This document shows positions 47,991-56,830 of a stretch of DNA of 64,000 bases, piece after piece. The stretch is taken from positions 744,001 to 808,000 of the forward strand of contig NZ_RZYA01000001.1 in assembly GCF_004005495.1 (NCBI RefSeq), read 5' to 3'. The notes beneath the pieces are model-generated. The model made no database searches and was not told the origin of the DNA. It saw only the letters and a program-made list of their open reading frames with translations. A program made the position numbers and the translations under genes. Every line of letters starts with the position of its first letter. Position 1 is the stretch's first letter. The stretch is from Streptomyces antnestii (GTDB lineage: Bacteria > Actinomycetota > Actinomycetes > Streptomycetales > Streptomycetaceae).

Positions 47991-49139
47991 ATGAGCATGG
48001 AACGGCAGATCTTCACCGCGGAGCACGACGCGTTCCGCGAGACCGTCCGCACCTTCCTCGCCAAGGAGGTCACCCCCCACTACGAGCAGTGGGAGAAGGA
48101 CGGCATCGTCTCGCGCGAGGCCTGGCTCGCGGCCGGCCGGCAGGGCCTCCTCGGGCTCGCCGTCGACGAGGAGTACGGGGGCGGCGGCAACACCGACTTC
48201 CGCTACAGCGCCGTCCTCGCCGAGGAGTTCACGCGCGCGGGCGCCGCCGGGCTCGCGATCGGCCTGCACAACGACATCATCGGGCCGTATCTGACCTCGC
48301 TCGCCACCGAGGAGCAGAAGCGCCGCTGGCTGCCAGGGTTCTGCGACGGCTCCCTGATCACCGCGATCGCCATGACCGAGCCCGGCGCCGGATCCGACCT
48401 CCAGGGCATCCGCACCACCGCCGAGGACAAGGGTGACCACTGGCTGCTCAACGGCTCCAAGACCTTCATCTCGAACGGGATCCTCGCCGACCTGGTGATC
48501 GTCGTCGCCAAGACGACCCCCGAGGGCGGTGCGCACGGCCTGTCCCTCCTGGTCGTCGAGCGCGGCATGGCGGGCTTCGAGCGCGGCCGCAACCTCGACA
48601 AGATCGGTCAGAAGTCCCAGGACACGGCCGAGCTCTTCTTCAACGACGTCCGCGTCCCGAAGGAGAACCTCCTCGGCGAGCTCGACGGCGCCTTCATCCA
48701 CCTCATGACGAACCTCGCGCAGGAGCGCATGGGCATCGCCGTCGCGGGCATCGCCGCCGCCGAGCACCTCCTTGAGATCACGATGGAGTACGTCAAGGAG
48801 CGCGAGGCCTTCGGGCGCCCGCTCGCCAAGCTCCAGCACATCCGGTTCGAGATAGCCGAGATGGCGACCGAGTGCGCCGTCACCCGGACCTTCCTCGACC
48901 GCTGCATCGTCGACCACTCGGACGGCCGCCTCGACGCGGTGCACGCCTCGATGGCCAAGTGGTGGGCGACCGAACTCCAGAAGCGCGTCGCGGACCGCTG
49001 CCTCCAACTGCACGGCGGCTACGGCTACATGACGGAGTACCGCGTCGCCAAGGCCTTCACCGACGGACGCATCCAGACGATCTACGGCGGCACGACCGAG
49101 ATCATGAAGGAGATCATCGGGCGCTCGCTGCTCGGCTGA
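47991..49139 (+). CDS. Acyl-CoA dehydrogenase, LCAD/IVD type
   Basis: A 382-residue FAD enzyme that makes the alpha-beta double bond in acyl-CoA. It has AIAMTEPGAGSDLQGIRTTA and HWLLNGSKTFISNGILAD around the flavin, and GYGYMTEYRVAKAFTDGRIQ near the end. The C-terminal IYGGTTEIMKEIIG has Gly where medium-chain enzymes keep the catalytic Glu. A Glu at residue 258 (AAAEHLLE) matches the alternative catalytic position of long-chain and isovaleryl enzymes. So it is active-looking but of the LCAD/IVD class. The start is the ATG at 47991; 47997 is possible. It lies 11 bp after the LLM gene. Confidence 0.9.
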   Translation: MSMERQIFTAEHDAFRETVRTFLAKEVTPHYEQWEKDGIVSREAWLAAGRQGLLGLAVDEEYGGGGNTDFRYSAVLAEEFTRAGAAGLAIGLHNDIIGPYLTSLATEEQKRRWLPGFCDGSLITAIAMTEPGAGSDLQGIRTTAEDKGDHWLLNGSKTFISNGILADLVIVVAKTTPEGGAHGLSLLVVERGMAGFERGRNLDKIGQKSQDTAELFFNDVRVPKENLLGELDGAFIHLMTNLAQERMGIAVAGIAAAEHLLEITMEYVKEREAFGRPLAKLQHIRFEIAEMATECAVTRTFLDRCIVDHSDGRLDAVHASMAKWWATELQKRVADRCLQLHGGYGYMTEYRVAKAFTDGRIQTIYGGTTEIMKEIIGRSLLG

Positions 49140-49162
49140 CTCCGACCCCTCCCAGAACTCCG

Positions 49163-49219
49163 GCTCGGCCCACCCTCATTGCTCGGCCCCACCCTCATTG
49201 CTCGGCCCCCACCCTCATC
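49163..49219 (+). repeat. Three tandem repeats of 18, 19 and 20 bp before thiolase
   Basis: GCTCGGCCCACCCTCATT (49163-49180) is followed by the same unit with one more C (49181-49199) and with two more C (49200-49219, ending ATC). The C-run thus grows 3, 4, 5. It fills the gap between the dehydrogenase and thiolase genes. Confidence 0.85.
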
Positions 49220-49232
49220 GAAAGGCAAGCGA

Positions 49233-50447
49233 GTGAGCACCGAAGCGTACGTGTACGACGCGATCCGCACCCCGCGCGGACGCGGCAAGGCGAACGGCTC
49301 CCTGCACGGGACCAAGCCGATCGACCTGGTCGTCGGCCTCATCCACGAGATCCAGGCCCGCTTCCCGGACCTCGACCCGGCGGCCGTCGACGACATCGTG
49401 CTCGGCGTCGTCGGCCCGGTCGGCGACCAGGGCTCCGACATCGCGCGGATCGCGGCCATCGCCGCCGGACTGCCCGACACCGTGGCCGGCGTCCAGGAGA
49501 ACCGCTTCTGTGCCTCGGGCCTCGAAGCGGTCAACCTGGCCGCGATGAAGGTCCGTTCGGGCTGGGAGGACCTGGTCCTCGCGGGCGGCGTCGAGTCGAT
49601 GTCGCGCGTCCCGATGGCCTCGGACGGCGGCGCCTGGTTCGCCGACCCGATGACCAACTACGAGACGGGCTTCGTACCGCAGGGCATCGGCGCGGACCTG
49701 ATCGCGACCATCGAGGGCTTCTCGCGGCGCGACGTCGACGAGTACGCGGCGCTCTCGCAGGAGCGGGCCGCCGCCGCGGTCAAGGACGGGCGCTTCGTCC
49801 GTTCCGTCGTCCCCGTCAAGGACCGCAGCGGGCTCACCGTGCTCGACCACGACGAGTTCCTGCGCCCCGGCACGACCGCCGACTCGCTGGCCAAGCTCAA
49901 GCCGTCGTTCGCCGACATCGGTGACCTGGGCGGCTTCGACGCCGTCGCGCTGCAGAAGTACCACTGGGTCGAGAAGATCGACCACGTCCACCACGCGGGC
50001 AACTCCTCCGGCATCGTCGACGGCGCCTCCCTCGTCGCGATCGGCACGAAGGAGGTCGGCGAGCGGTACGGGCTGACGCCGCGCGCCCGGATCGTCTCCG
50101 CGGCCGTCTCCGGCTCCGAGCCGACGATCATGCTCACCGGACCGGCGCCCGCCACCCGCAAGGCCCTCGCCAAGGCCGGTCTCACCATCGACGACATCGA
50201 CCTCGTCGAGATCAACGAGGCCTTCGCGGCGGTGGTGCTTCGCTTCGTGCGGGACATGGGGCTGTCGTTGGACAAGGTGAACGTCAATGGTGGGGCGATC
50301 GCGCTCGGGCACCCGCTCGGTGCCACCGGCGCGATGATCCTGGGCACGCTCGTCGACGAGTTGGAGCGGCGTGACCTCCGGTACGGGCTCGCGACGCTGT
50401 GTGTGGGGGGCGGCATGGGTATCGCCACGATCGTGGAACGGGTCTAG
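49233..50447 (+). CDS. Acetyl-CoA C-acyltransferase (thiolase)
   Basis: A 404-residue thiolase that cleaves 3-ketoacyl-CoA. The nucleophile is Cys93 in [13 protein letters not shown]. The other catalytic segments are [34 protein letters not shown] with the His, and [17 protein letters not shown] with the second Cys. The GTG at 49233 follows a weak AAAGGC. It takes the product of the FadJ-like enzyme at 50670. It is an FadA-type beta-oxidation thiolase by context; a pathway role in aromatic degradation as PcaF is possible because pcaF is missing from the pca operon here. Confidence 0.92.
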   Translation: MSTEAYVYDAIRTPRGRGKANGSLHGTKPIDLVVGLIHEIQARFPDLDPAAVDDIVLGVVGPVGDQGSDIARIAAIAAGLPDTVAGVQENRFCASGLEAVNLAAMKVRSGWEDLVLAGGVESMSRVPMASDGGAWFADPMTNYETGFVPQGIGADLIATIEGFSRRDVDEYAALSQERAAAAVKDGRFVRSVVPVKDRSGLTVLDHDEFLRPGTTADSLAKLKPSFADIGDLGGFDAVALQKYHWVEKIDHVHHAGNSSGIVDGASLVAIGTKEVGERYGLTPRARIVSAAVSGSEPTIMLTGPAPATRKALAKAGLTIDDIDLVEINEAFAAVVLRFVRDMGLSLDKVNVNGGAIALGHPLGATGAMILGTLVDELERRDLRYGLATLCVGGGMGIATIVERV

Positions 50448-50475
50448 TCGTCGGGTGCGAGTGCGTCGTGGCTGG

Positions 50476-50580
50476 TCGCGCAGTTCCCCGCGCCCCTGAA
50501 GGCGTGCGCTTCGCGCAGCCTTCCCCGATGAGGTGCCGCACGGAGTGCGGTGCACCTCAGGGGCGCGGGGAACTGCGCGA
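50476..50580. repeat. Streptomyces-type long inverted repeat with inner hairpin
   Basis: Arms TCGCGCAGTTCCCCGCGCCC (continuing CTG, 50476-50498) and its exact inverse (50558-50580) form a 23-bp perfect stem. A second small hairpin around GCAC-GGAGT-GTGC lies in the loop (50531-50557). From memory this arm sequence recurs in many places in Streptomyces genomes as a REP-like or terminator element. It separates thiolase from the FadJ-like gene. Confidence 0.85.
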
Positions 50581-50669
50581 TCAACCCCCACCGAACCCGC
50601 ACCCAGCGACGAGAACCCAGCCCACCCCCACCTCCCCACCCCCCCCGCACACACGTCACGGAGTAACCC

Positions 50670-52859
50670 ATGACCGCCAGCACAACCATCCGCTGGGAGC
50701 AGGACGACACCGGCATCGTCACCCTCGTCCTGGACGACCCGAACCAGTCCGCCAACACCATGAACCAGGCCTTCAAGGACTCGATCGCCGCGATCGCGGA
50801 CCGCGCCGAGGCCGAGAAGGACTCGATCCGGGGCATCATCTACACCTCCGCCAAGAAGACCTTCTTCGCGGGCGGTGACCTCAAGGAGATGATGAAGGTC
50901 GGCCCGGAGAACGCCCAGCAGGCGTTCGAGACCGGCACCGGCATCAAGAACTCCCTGCGCCGCATCGAGACGCTCGGCAAGCCCGTCGTCGCCGCCATCA
51001 ACGGCGCGGCCCTCGGCGGCGGTTACGAGATCGCGCTCGCCTCGCACCACCGCATCGCCCTCGACGCGCCCGGCTCCAAGATCGGCCTCCCCGAGGTCAC
51101 GCTCGGCCTGCTCCCGGCGGGCGGCGGCGTGACCCGCACCGTCCGCCTCATGGGCATCACGGACGCCCTGCTCAAGGTGCTCCTCCAGGGCACCCAGTAC
51201 ACCCCGAAGCGCGCCCTGGAGAGCGGCCTCGTCCACGAAGTGGCGGCCACTCCCGAGGAGATGATCGAGAAGGCCCGTGCCTTCATCGACGCCAATCCCG
51301 AGTCGCAGCAGCCCTGGGACAAGCCCGGCTACCGCATCCCGGGCGGCACCCCGGCCAACCCGAAGTTCGCGGCGAACCTGCCCGCCTTCCCGGCCAACCT
51401 CAAGAAGCAGACGAACGGCGCCCCCTACCCGGCCCCGCGCAACATCCTCGCCGCGGCGGTCGAGGGCTCCCAGGTCGACTTCGAGACCGCCCTGACCATC
51501 GAGGCGCGCTACTTCACCGAGCTCGTCACCGGCCAGACCGCGAAGAACATGATCCAGGCGTTCTTCTTCGACCTCCAGGCCGTCAACTCCGGCGCCAACC
51601 GCCCCAAGGGCATCGAGAAGCGCCCCGTCCGCAAGGTCGCCGTCCTCGGCGCCGGGATGATGGGCGCGGGCATCGCCTACTCGTGCGCCCGCGCGGGCAT
51701 CGACGTCGTCCTCAAGGACGTCACCGCGGACGCCGCGGCCAAGGGCAAGGGCTACTCCGAGAAGCTGTGCGCCAAGGCCGTCTCGCGTGGCCGCACCACG
51801 CAGGAGAAGGCGGACGCGCTGCTCGCCCGCATCACGCCCACCGCCGACCCGCAGGACCTCGCGGGCTGCGACGCCGTGATCGAGGCCGTCTTCGAGGACC
51901 CGGCGCTCAAGCACAAGGTGTTCAAGGAGATCCAGCACGTCATCGAGCCCGACGCGCTGCTCTGCTCGAACACGTCGACGCTGCCGATCACCCTCCTCGC
52001 CGAGGGCGTCGAGCGGCCCGTCGACTTCATCGGCCTGCACTTCTTCTCGCCCGTCGACAAGATGCCGCTGGTCGAGATCATCAAGGGTGAGCGCAGCGGC
52101 GACGAGGCGCTGGCCCGCGCCTTCGACCTGGTCCGGCAGATCAACAAGACGCCGATCGTCGTGAACGACTCGCGCGGCTTCTTCACCTCGCGCGTCATCG
52201 GGCACTTCATCAACGAGGGCGTCGCCATGGTCGCCGAGGGCATCGAGCCCGCGTCCGTCGAGCAGGCCGCCGCCCAGGCCGGCTACCCGGCGAAGGTCCT
52301 CTCCCTGATGGACGAGCTGACCCTGACCCTGCCCCGCAAGATCCGTAACGAGACGAAGCGGGCCGTCGAGGAGGCGGGCGGCACGTGGGCCGGTCACCCC
52401 TCGGACGTCGTCATCGACCGCATGGTCGAGGAGTTCGGCCGTACGGGACGCAGCGGCGGCGCCGGCTTCTACGAGTACGTGGACGGCAAGCGCGCCGGTC
52501 TGTGGCCGGGCCTGCGCGAGCACTTCACCAAGTCCGGGTACGAGATCCCGTTCCGGGACATGCAGGAGCGCATGCTCTTCTCCGAGGCGCTCGACACCGT
52601 GCGGCTCCTCGAAGAGGGCGTCCTGACGTCGGTCGCCGACGCCAACATCGGCTCCATCTTCGGCATCGGCTTCCCGGGCTGGACCGGCGGTGTGCTCCAG
52701 TACATCAACGGCTACGACGGCTACGCCGGGGAGGATGCAGGCCTGCCCGGCTTCGTGGCCCGCTCGCGCGAGCTCGCCGAGCGCTATGGCGAGCGCTTCC
52801 TGCCGCCCGCGCTGCTCGTCGAGAAGGCCGGCAAGGGCGAGACGTTCACCGACGCCTGA
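50670..52859 (+). CDS. Multifunctional FadJ/FadB-like enoyl-CoA hydratase / 3-hydroxyacyl-CoA dehydrogenase
   Basis: A 729-residue two-enzyme protein. The N-terminal hydratase domain (about 1-190) has FFAGGDLKEMMK and AAINGAALGGGYEIALASHH, then KIGLPEVTLGLLPAGGGVTR. The dehydrogenase begins with an NAD motif VAVLGAGMMGAGIAYSCARA (about 325-344), then CSNTSTLPITLLAEGV and FIGLHFFSPVDKMPLVEI with the catalytic His. C-terminal dimerisation domains follow to GETFTDA. The length equals FadJ-type proteins. It joins hydratase and dehydrogenase steps between the acyl-CoA dehydrogenase and thiolase encoded upstream, completing a beta-oxidation spiral. Confidence 0.94.
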   Translation: MTASTTIRWEQDDTGIVTLVLDDPNQSANTMNQAFKDSIAAIADRAEAEKDSIRGIIYTSAKKTFFAGGDLKEMMKVGPENAQQAFETGTGIKNSLRRIETLGKPVVAAINGAALGGGYEIALASHHRIALDAPGSKIGLPEVTLGLLPAGGGVTRTVRLMGITDALLKVLLQGTQYTPKRALESGLVHEVAATPEEMIEKARAFIDANPESQQPWDKPGYRIPGGTPANPKFAANLPAFPANLKKQTNGAPYPAPRNILAAAVEGSQVDFETALTIEARYFTELVTGQTAKNMIQAFFFDLQAVNSGANRPKGIEKRPVRKVAVLGAGMMGAGIAYSCARAGIDVVLKDVTADAAAKGKGYSEKLCAKAVSRGRTTQEKADALLARITPTADPQDLAGCDAVIEAVFEDPALKHKVFKEIQHVIEPDALLCSNTSTLPITLLAEGVERPVDFIGLHFFSPVDKMPLVEIIKGERSGDEALARAFDLVRQINKTPIVVNDSRGFFTSRVIGHFINEGVAMVAEGIEPASVEQAAAQAGYPAKVLSLMDELTLTLPRKIRNETKRAVEEAGGTWAGHPSDVVIDRMVEEFGRTGRSGGAGFYEYVDGKRAGLWPGLREHFTKSGYEIPFRDMQERMLFSEALDTVRLLEEGVLTSVADANIGSIFGIGFPGWTGGVLQYINGYDGYAGEDAGLPGFVARSRELAERYGERFLPPALLVEKAGKGETFTDA

Positions 52860-52866
52860 CCGGCAC

Positions 52867-52905
52867 GGCGTTCCGCGCCGGGGTCAGCCCTCGGCGCGGA
52901 ACGCC
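52867..52905. terminator. Bidirectional hairpin between fadJ-like and MerR genes
   Basis: Arms 52867-52880 and 52892-52905 pair perfectly over 14 bp around an 11-base loop. The right arm lies within the last codons of the leftward MerR gene (stop at 52884). Confidence 0.75.
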
Positions 52906-53624
52906 TCCCGCAGCTGCTCACTGAGCGACCGCTGGAACGCCGTGACCAGCGCCTGCACCACCATCGGCTGCATATGGGCCGACAGGGACTTCATCGCCGC
53001 CACGTGCGCGGGGTCCTCGGGGTCGGCCTCCCGCTCCCGGTAGGGCCCCCACACCTCGTCGCGGAACAGCCGCGTCAGCTCCTCGGCGGCGTCCCGCGTG
53101 TGTTCCATGAGGACGGTGCGCGCAGCGAGGATCGTCTCGTGCGCGATGGGCACCCCGAGCAGCTCCACCCCGAGCCGCAGCAGACCCGGATCCACGCGGA
53201 AGGTGTCGGTCTCCTCCAGGTACGCGACGACGCCCATCGCGGCGAGCCGGTCCAGATCCTCCCCGGACAGGTCCCGCCCGGCACGGCGCTCGAGGTCGGC
53301 CCGTGCCATGTCCTCGGCCGCGTCCGGGGCCCAGCTCGCCACCAGGGCCCGGTGGATCGCCAGGTCGTGCGCGCTCAGGTCCACCGGCAGCTGCTCCAGA
53401 TACCGCTCGATCGCGGAGAGCGTCATGCCCTGGTGCTGCAGCTCCTCGATGAGCGCGAGCCGGGAGAGATGGCCCTGGCCGTAGTGGCCGACCCGGCGCG
53501 GCCCGATCACGGGCGGCGGGAGCAGGCCCTTCGTGCTGTAGAAGCGGATCGTGCGGACCGTGACGCCCGCGCGCGCGGCCAGTTCGTCGACGGTGAGCGT
53601 CGGCTCCTCGGTGTCCGTCGTCAT
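52884..53624 (-). CDS. MerR-family transcriptional regulator (246 aa)
   Basis: The ATG at 53624 follows GAGGCGGAAG and gives a MerR protein: TLTVDELAARAGVTVRTIRF, YSTKGLLPPPVIGPRRVGHY and GHLSRLALIEELQHQGMTLS (the winged helix and first coiled-coil). The C-terminal about 150 residues form an alpha-helical effector domain without the Cys of metal sensors, so it senses a small organic ligand. It lies convergent to the FadJ-like gene and may control the beta-oxidation cluster or itself. A dyad lies upstream at 53661-53688. Confidence 0.88.
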   Translation of the reverse strand: MTTDTEEPTLTVDELAARAGVTVRTIRFYSTKGLLPPPVIGPRRVGHYGQGHLSRLALIEELQHQGMTLSAIERYLEQLPVDLSAHDLAIHRALVASWAPDAAEDMARADLERRAGRDLSGEDLDRLAAMGVVAYLEETDTFRVDPGLLRLGVELLGVPIAHETILAARTVLMEHTRDAAEELTRLFRDEVWGPYREREADPEDPAHVAAMKSLSAHMQPMVVQALVTAFQRSLSEQLREAFRAEG

Positions 53625-53660
53625 CTTCCGCCTCACTTCTGGTCGTGCGCCGTTCAGGTT

Positions 53661-53688
53661 CAACAGTATTGCTGACACACCAATGTTG
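53661..53688. promoter_or_regulatory. MerR-type dyad upstream of MerR gene
   Basis: CAACAGTATTG (53661-53671) and CAATGTTG (53681-53688) form an imperfect inverted repeat 37 bp before the MerR start. This is the size of spaced dyad bound by MerR proteins. Confidence 0.4.
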
Positions 53689-53724
53689 TGAAAGCGCCCG
53701 CGACCCTTGATTCGGCGCTTTTAC
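53688..53724. other. Inverted repeat in permease-MerR spacer
   Basis: GTGAAAGCGC (53688-53697) pairs with GCGCTTTTAC (53715-53724) apart from one wobble. It may be an operator or a weak terminator in the 290-bp divergent spacer; no gene is supported in 53625-53914. Confidence 0.35.
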
Positions 53725-53914
53725 ACCCCCCTGGGGTGGCTGTACAGGCACTGATCAACATGTGAGAAGTTCCGCTATGTGATCTACGCCATCGCGTGGT
53801 GGTCGTTTCGTGCGGGAAGGTGCGCAGTCGGCCCGCGCCACGTCAGGAATGTCGCGGGCCGGAGCACATCCGGACCCCGGAGCGATCCGGGCACCACAGA
53901 GTGGATCCCCCCAC

Positions 53915-55387
53915 GTGAGCAAGGAAGCCGTCAACACGGCTGTGGACGCGTCCCGCACAGATGCGTCCCAGGCGCCCGCCGACGCGGGTGACGCCGGTTA
54001 CAGCAAGGACCTCAAGGCCCGTCACGTCAACATGATCGCGATCGGTGGCGCGATCGGTACGGGCCTGTTCCTGGGGGCGGGTGGCCGCCTCCACTCGGCG
54101 GGCCCCGCACTCGCCGTCGCCTACGCCATCTGCGGAGTCTTCGCGTACTTCGTCGTGCGCGCCCTCGGCGAGATGGTCGTGTACCGGCCCTCCTCCGGTT
54201 CCTTCGTGTCGTACGCGCGCGAGTTCCTCGGTGAGAAGGGCGCGTACGTCGCCGGCTGGATGTACTTCCTCAACTGGTCGATGACAGGTATCGCCGACAT
54301 CACCGCGATCGCCCTGTACACCCAGTACTGGAGCGCCTTCACGACCATCCCGCAGTGGGTGCTCGCGCTCATCGCCCTCGCGGTCGTGCTCGGCGTGAAC
54401 CTCATCTCCGTGAAGTACTTCGGTGAGATGGAGTTCTGGTTCGCGATCATCAAGGTGGCCACGCTCGTCGCCTTCCTGTTCGTGGGCGTCTTCCTGGTCG
54501 CCACGCAGCACCCGATCGACGGCCACACACCAGGCCTGAACATCATCACGCAGCACGGCGGATTCATGCCGGGCGGCATGATGTCGGTGGTCATCGTGAT
54601 GCAGGGCGTCGTCTTCGCGTACGCGGCCCTGGAGCTGGTCGGCGTCGCGGCGGGCGAGACCGCCGAACCGCAGAAGCTCGTCCCGCGCGCGGTGAACTCG
54701 ATCATGTGGCGCGTCGGCCTGTTCTACGTCGGCTCCGTGGTGCTCCTCTCGCTGCTGCTCCCGTCCTCGGTCTACAAGGCCGGCGAGAGCCCGTTCGTCA
54801 CGCTGTTCAGCAAGCTGGGCGTCGGCGGCATCGGCGACATCATGAACCTGGTCGTGCTGACGGCCGCCATGTCGTCGCTCAACTCCGGCCTCTACTCCAC
54901 GGGCCGCATCCTGCGCTCCATGGCGATGTCCGGCTCCGCGCCGAAGTTCACCGCCCGCATGAACCGCAGCCAGGTGCCGTACGGCGGCATCCTGCTCACC
55001 GCCGGTGTCGGCGTCCTCGGTGTCGGCCTGAACTACCTGCTGCCGGCCCAGGCCTTCGAGATCGTGATCGAGGTGTCCTCGATCGGCATCATCGGCACCT
55101 GGGTCATGATCATGGTCGCCCACCTGGCGTTCGTCCGGCGGGCCAAGCAGGGCCTGGTCCAGCGGCCGTCGTTCCGTCTGCCCTGGTCCCCGTTCACCGA
55201 GATCGTCACGATCGTCTTCCTGATGCTCGTGCTCGGCCTCATGTGGAACGACCCGGAGGTCGGCCGCAAGACGCTGATGCTGCTCCCGGTCATCGCGGTG
55301 CTGCTCGTCGCCGGCTGGTTCGCCGCCCGCCGCGGCATCAACCGCAAGGCCACGGAGGAACTGACCAAGCTGACCGACGGCGTGTAA
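53915..55387 (+). CDS. Amino acid permease of the APC superfamily
   Basis: A 490-residue inner-membrane transporter with about 12 helices. The start of the APC fold is HVNMIAIGGAIGTGLFLGAG (the glycine-rich first helix), then EMVVYRPSSGSFVSYAREFL and YFLNWSMTGIADITAIALYT. A further AYAALELVGVAAGETAEPQK segment is typical of the AnsP/GabP/CycA type of proton-coupled amino acid permeases. The GTG at 53915 is chosen because it opens the hydrophilic N-terminal tail just before helix 1; the frame upstream has no membrane or conserved pattern. The substrate is uncertain; L-asparagine or GABA are candidates. Confidence 0.9.
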   Translation: MSKEAVNTAVDASRTDASQAPADAGDAGYSKDLKARHVNMIAIGGAIGTGLFLGAGGRLHSAGPALAVAYAICGVFAYFVVRALGEMVVYRPSSGSFVSYAREFLGEKGAYVAGWMYFLNWSMTGIADITAIALYTQYWSAFTTIPQWVLALIALAVVLGVNLISVKYFGEMEFWFAIIKVATLVAFLFVGVFLVATQHPIDGHTPGLNIITQHGGFMPGGMMSVVIVMQGVVFAYAALELVGVAAGETAEPQKLVPRAVNSIMWRVGLFYVGSVVLLSLLLPSSVYKAGESPFVTLFSKLGVGGIGDIMNLVVLTAAMSSLNSGLYSTGRILRSMAMSGSAPKFTARMNRSQVPYGGILLTAGVGVLGVGLNYLLPAQAFEIVIEVSSIGIIGTWVMIMVAHLAFVRRAKQGLVQRPSFRLPWSPFTEIVTIVFLMLVLGLMWNDPEVGRKTLMLLPVIAVLLVAGWFAARRGINRKATEELTKLTDGV

Positions 55388-55442
55388 CGCCGGCCCCACA
55401 GTCAGCGGCCGCCCCCCCACAGTCAGCGGCTGGTCCCACAAC

Positions 55443-55487
55443 GGTGGCGTCATCCCGGAGATCACAGGTCTCCGGGGTGGCGCCACC
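55443..55487 (+). terminator. Stem-loop after amino acid permease
   Basis: GGTGGCGTCATCCCGGAG (from 55443) pairs with CTCCGGGGTGGCGCCACC (to 55487), allowing wobble pairs, around a nine-base loop. CCCCACAGTCAGCGG is repeated just before it (55393-55430). Confidence 0.7.
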
Positions 55488-55539
55488 TTGGCGTCGGCCG
55501 GGACGTTGCGAGCCGGGGACGGTCGGGTAGGCCCAAGGC

Positions 55540-55854
55540 ATGGCCCTCGTACCCCTGTCCACGGAATTCCACCTCAAGGTGGGCCGACTCGGCGCATCGG
55601 TCGCCCTGCTCACGGTGGGGGTCCTGGTCCGGGCACGGCGATGGGCCGGGTCGGCGCGGACGTACGAAGGGCCGCCCGAGGCGTGCCGGCCGGTCCCGGT
55701 CCGGCCCTGCGCGGACGTCGTCGGCGCGCCGCGCGGCCCCGTGGCCGCCGCCGAGGCGGAGCTGCGTACGCGCGTCTCGGAGCTCGCGTCCGACCTGGCC
55801 TCCCGGATCGGCAGCGAGTCACAGGGCAGCACCGGCGGCCCTGCGCACCCCTGA
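55540..55854 (+). CDS. Hypothetical protein (104 aa)
   Basis: An ATG-started frame with codon third positions rich in G and C, as in real Streptomyces genes. It has a short hydrophobic segment (GASVALLTVGVLV) and a Glu/Arg-rich helical end. No family is recognised and no strong Shine-Dalgarno is seen (AAGG only). A leftward 164-codon frame over 55338-55832 looks less gene-like. It may not be a gene. Confidence 0.4.
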   Translation: MALVPLSTEFHLKVGRLGASVALLTVGVLVRARRWAGSARTYEGPPEACRPVPVRPCADVVGAPRGPVAAAEAELRTRVSELASDLASRIGSESQGSTGGPAHP

Positions 55855-55929
55855 GCTCACCGGCCCCAGAGGATCCCCGGCGCCGCATACTGGATCACAC
55901 GTATCGACCGGGAACCGCTGGGGAGCCGT

Positions 55930-56793
55930 ATGAAGCAGCACGACCCCGAACCGGAGCCGCCCGCGCCCGGCGGGATCCTGTGGGACATCGCCGGTGAGGC
56001 GCGCTCCTTGCTCGCCCTCCCCGCCGCCCTGACCCTGCAGGTCGCCCACGTGGCGGTCGGCGCGGGCGTCGACGAGCACTCCGTCTTCCGCACGGACCCC
56101 TGGGGACGCGGCGAGCGCTCCCTGCGCTCGGTGATGCTGTGGGTGTACGGCGGGGACGCCGCCGCCGAGGAGGGCCGGCGCCTGCGGAAGCTCCACAGGA
56201 CCATCAGCGGCACCGACACCCGCGGCCGCAGCTACCACGCGCTGACCCCCGCCTACTACTCCTGGGTCCACGCCACCGGATTCCCCCTCTACCTTCAGGC
56301 CCAGCGCTGTCTGGGCAGCCGCCCCTTCACCGAGGCGCAGGAGCGCGGGCTCTACGCGGAGTGGCTCCAGGTCGGCCGGATCCTCGGCCTGCGCGACCGG
56401 GACATGCCGCAGACCGTCGAGGAGTTCTGGCCCTACTACCGCAAGGTGCTGGCCGACGAGATAGAGCTGACGGACGTCGTCCGCGAACTCGTCGCCGTCG
56501 ACGTACCGGTCCCGCCGCCCGACCGGGGGCCGCTGCCGGTGCGGCTCGTGCTGCGGGCCCTGTGGCCCGTCCTGAAGCCGCCCCTGGCCCGCTTCCGCCG
56601 CTTCCTCACGATCGGCCTGATGCCGCCGGACGCCCGGGACGCCATCGGTCTGCCGTGGACCCCGGTCCAGGAACGCCGGCTGCGCCGGTTCGGCGCGGTC
56701 ACGCGGCGCGTGGTGCCGCTGCTGCCGGAGCGCCTGCGCTACCTGCCGATGGCGCGACGGGCGCGCGCCGCCGAAGCGGCCCGCGCCCGCTGA
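55930..56793 (+). CDS. DUF2236 (oxygenase MpaB-like) protein (287 aa)
   Basis: An all-helical protein with GILWDIAGEARSLLALPAAL, then LRSVMLWVYGGDAAAEEGRR and a central SYHALTPAYYSWVHATGF. The heme-ligand-type His-rich turn and following FWPYYRKVLADEIELTD fit the DUF2236 family, which includes latex-clearing protein and MpaB-type oxygenases that bind heme b. The length is standard. The actinobacterial members have no known substrate. Confidence 0.85.
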   Translation: MKQHDPEPEPPAPGGILWDIAGEARSLLALPAALTLQVAHVAVGAGVDEHSVFRTDPWGRGERSLRSVMLWVYGGDAAAEEGRRLRKLHRTISGTDTRGRSYHALTPAYYSWVHATGFPLYLQAQRCLGSRPFTEAQERGLYAEWLQVGRILGLRDRDMPQTVEEFWPYYRKVLADEIELTDVVRELVAVDVPVPPPDRGPLPVRLVLRALWPVLKPPLARFRRFLTIGLMPPDARDAIGLPWTPVQERRLRRFGAVTRRVVPLLPERLRYLPMARRARAAEAARAR

Positions 56794-56830
56794 CCTCACT
56801 GACCTCGCTGATCTCACTGAGAGAACGACC

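Noticed and set aside
49215..52523. Leftward frame of 1102 codons over thiolase and fadJ-like genes
   Set aside because: Arg/Gly/Val/Asp-rich shadow of two well-supported rightward genes, with no domain.
55338..55832. Leftward 164-codon frame opposite the small ORF at 55540
   Set aside because: Composition is Ser/Thr/Arg-rich without motif and it crosses the permease end and its terminator.
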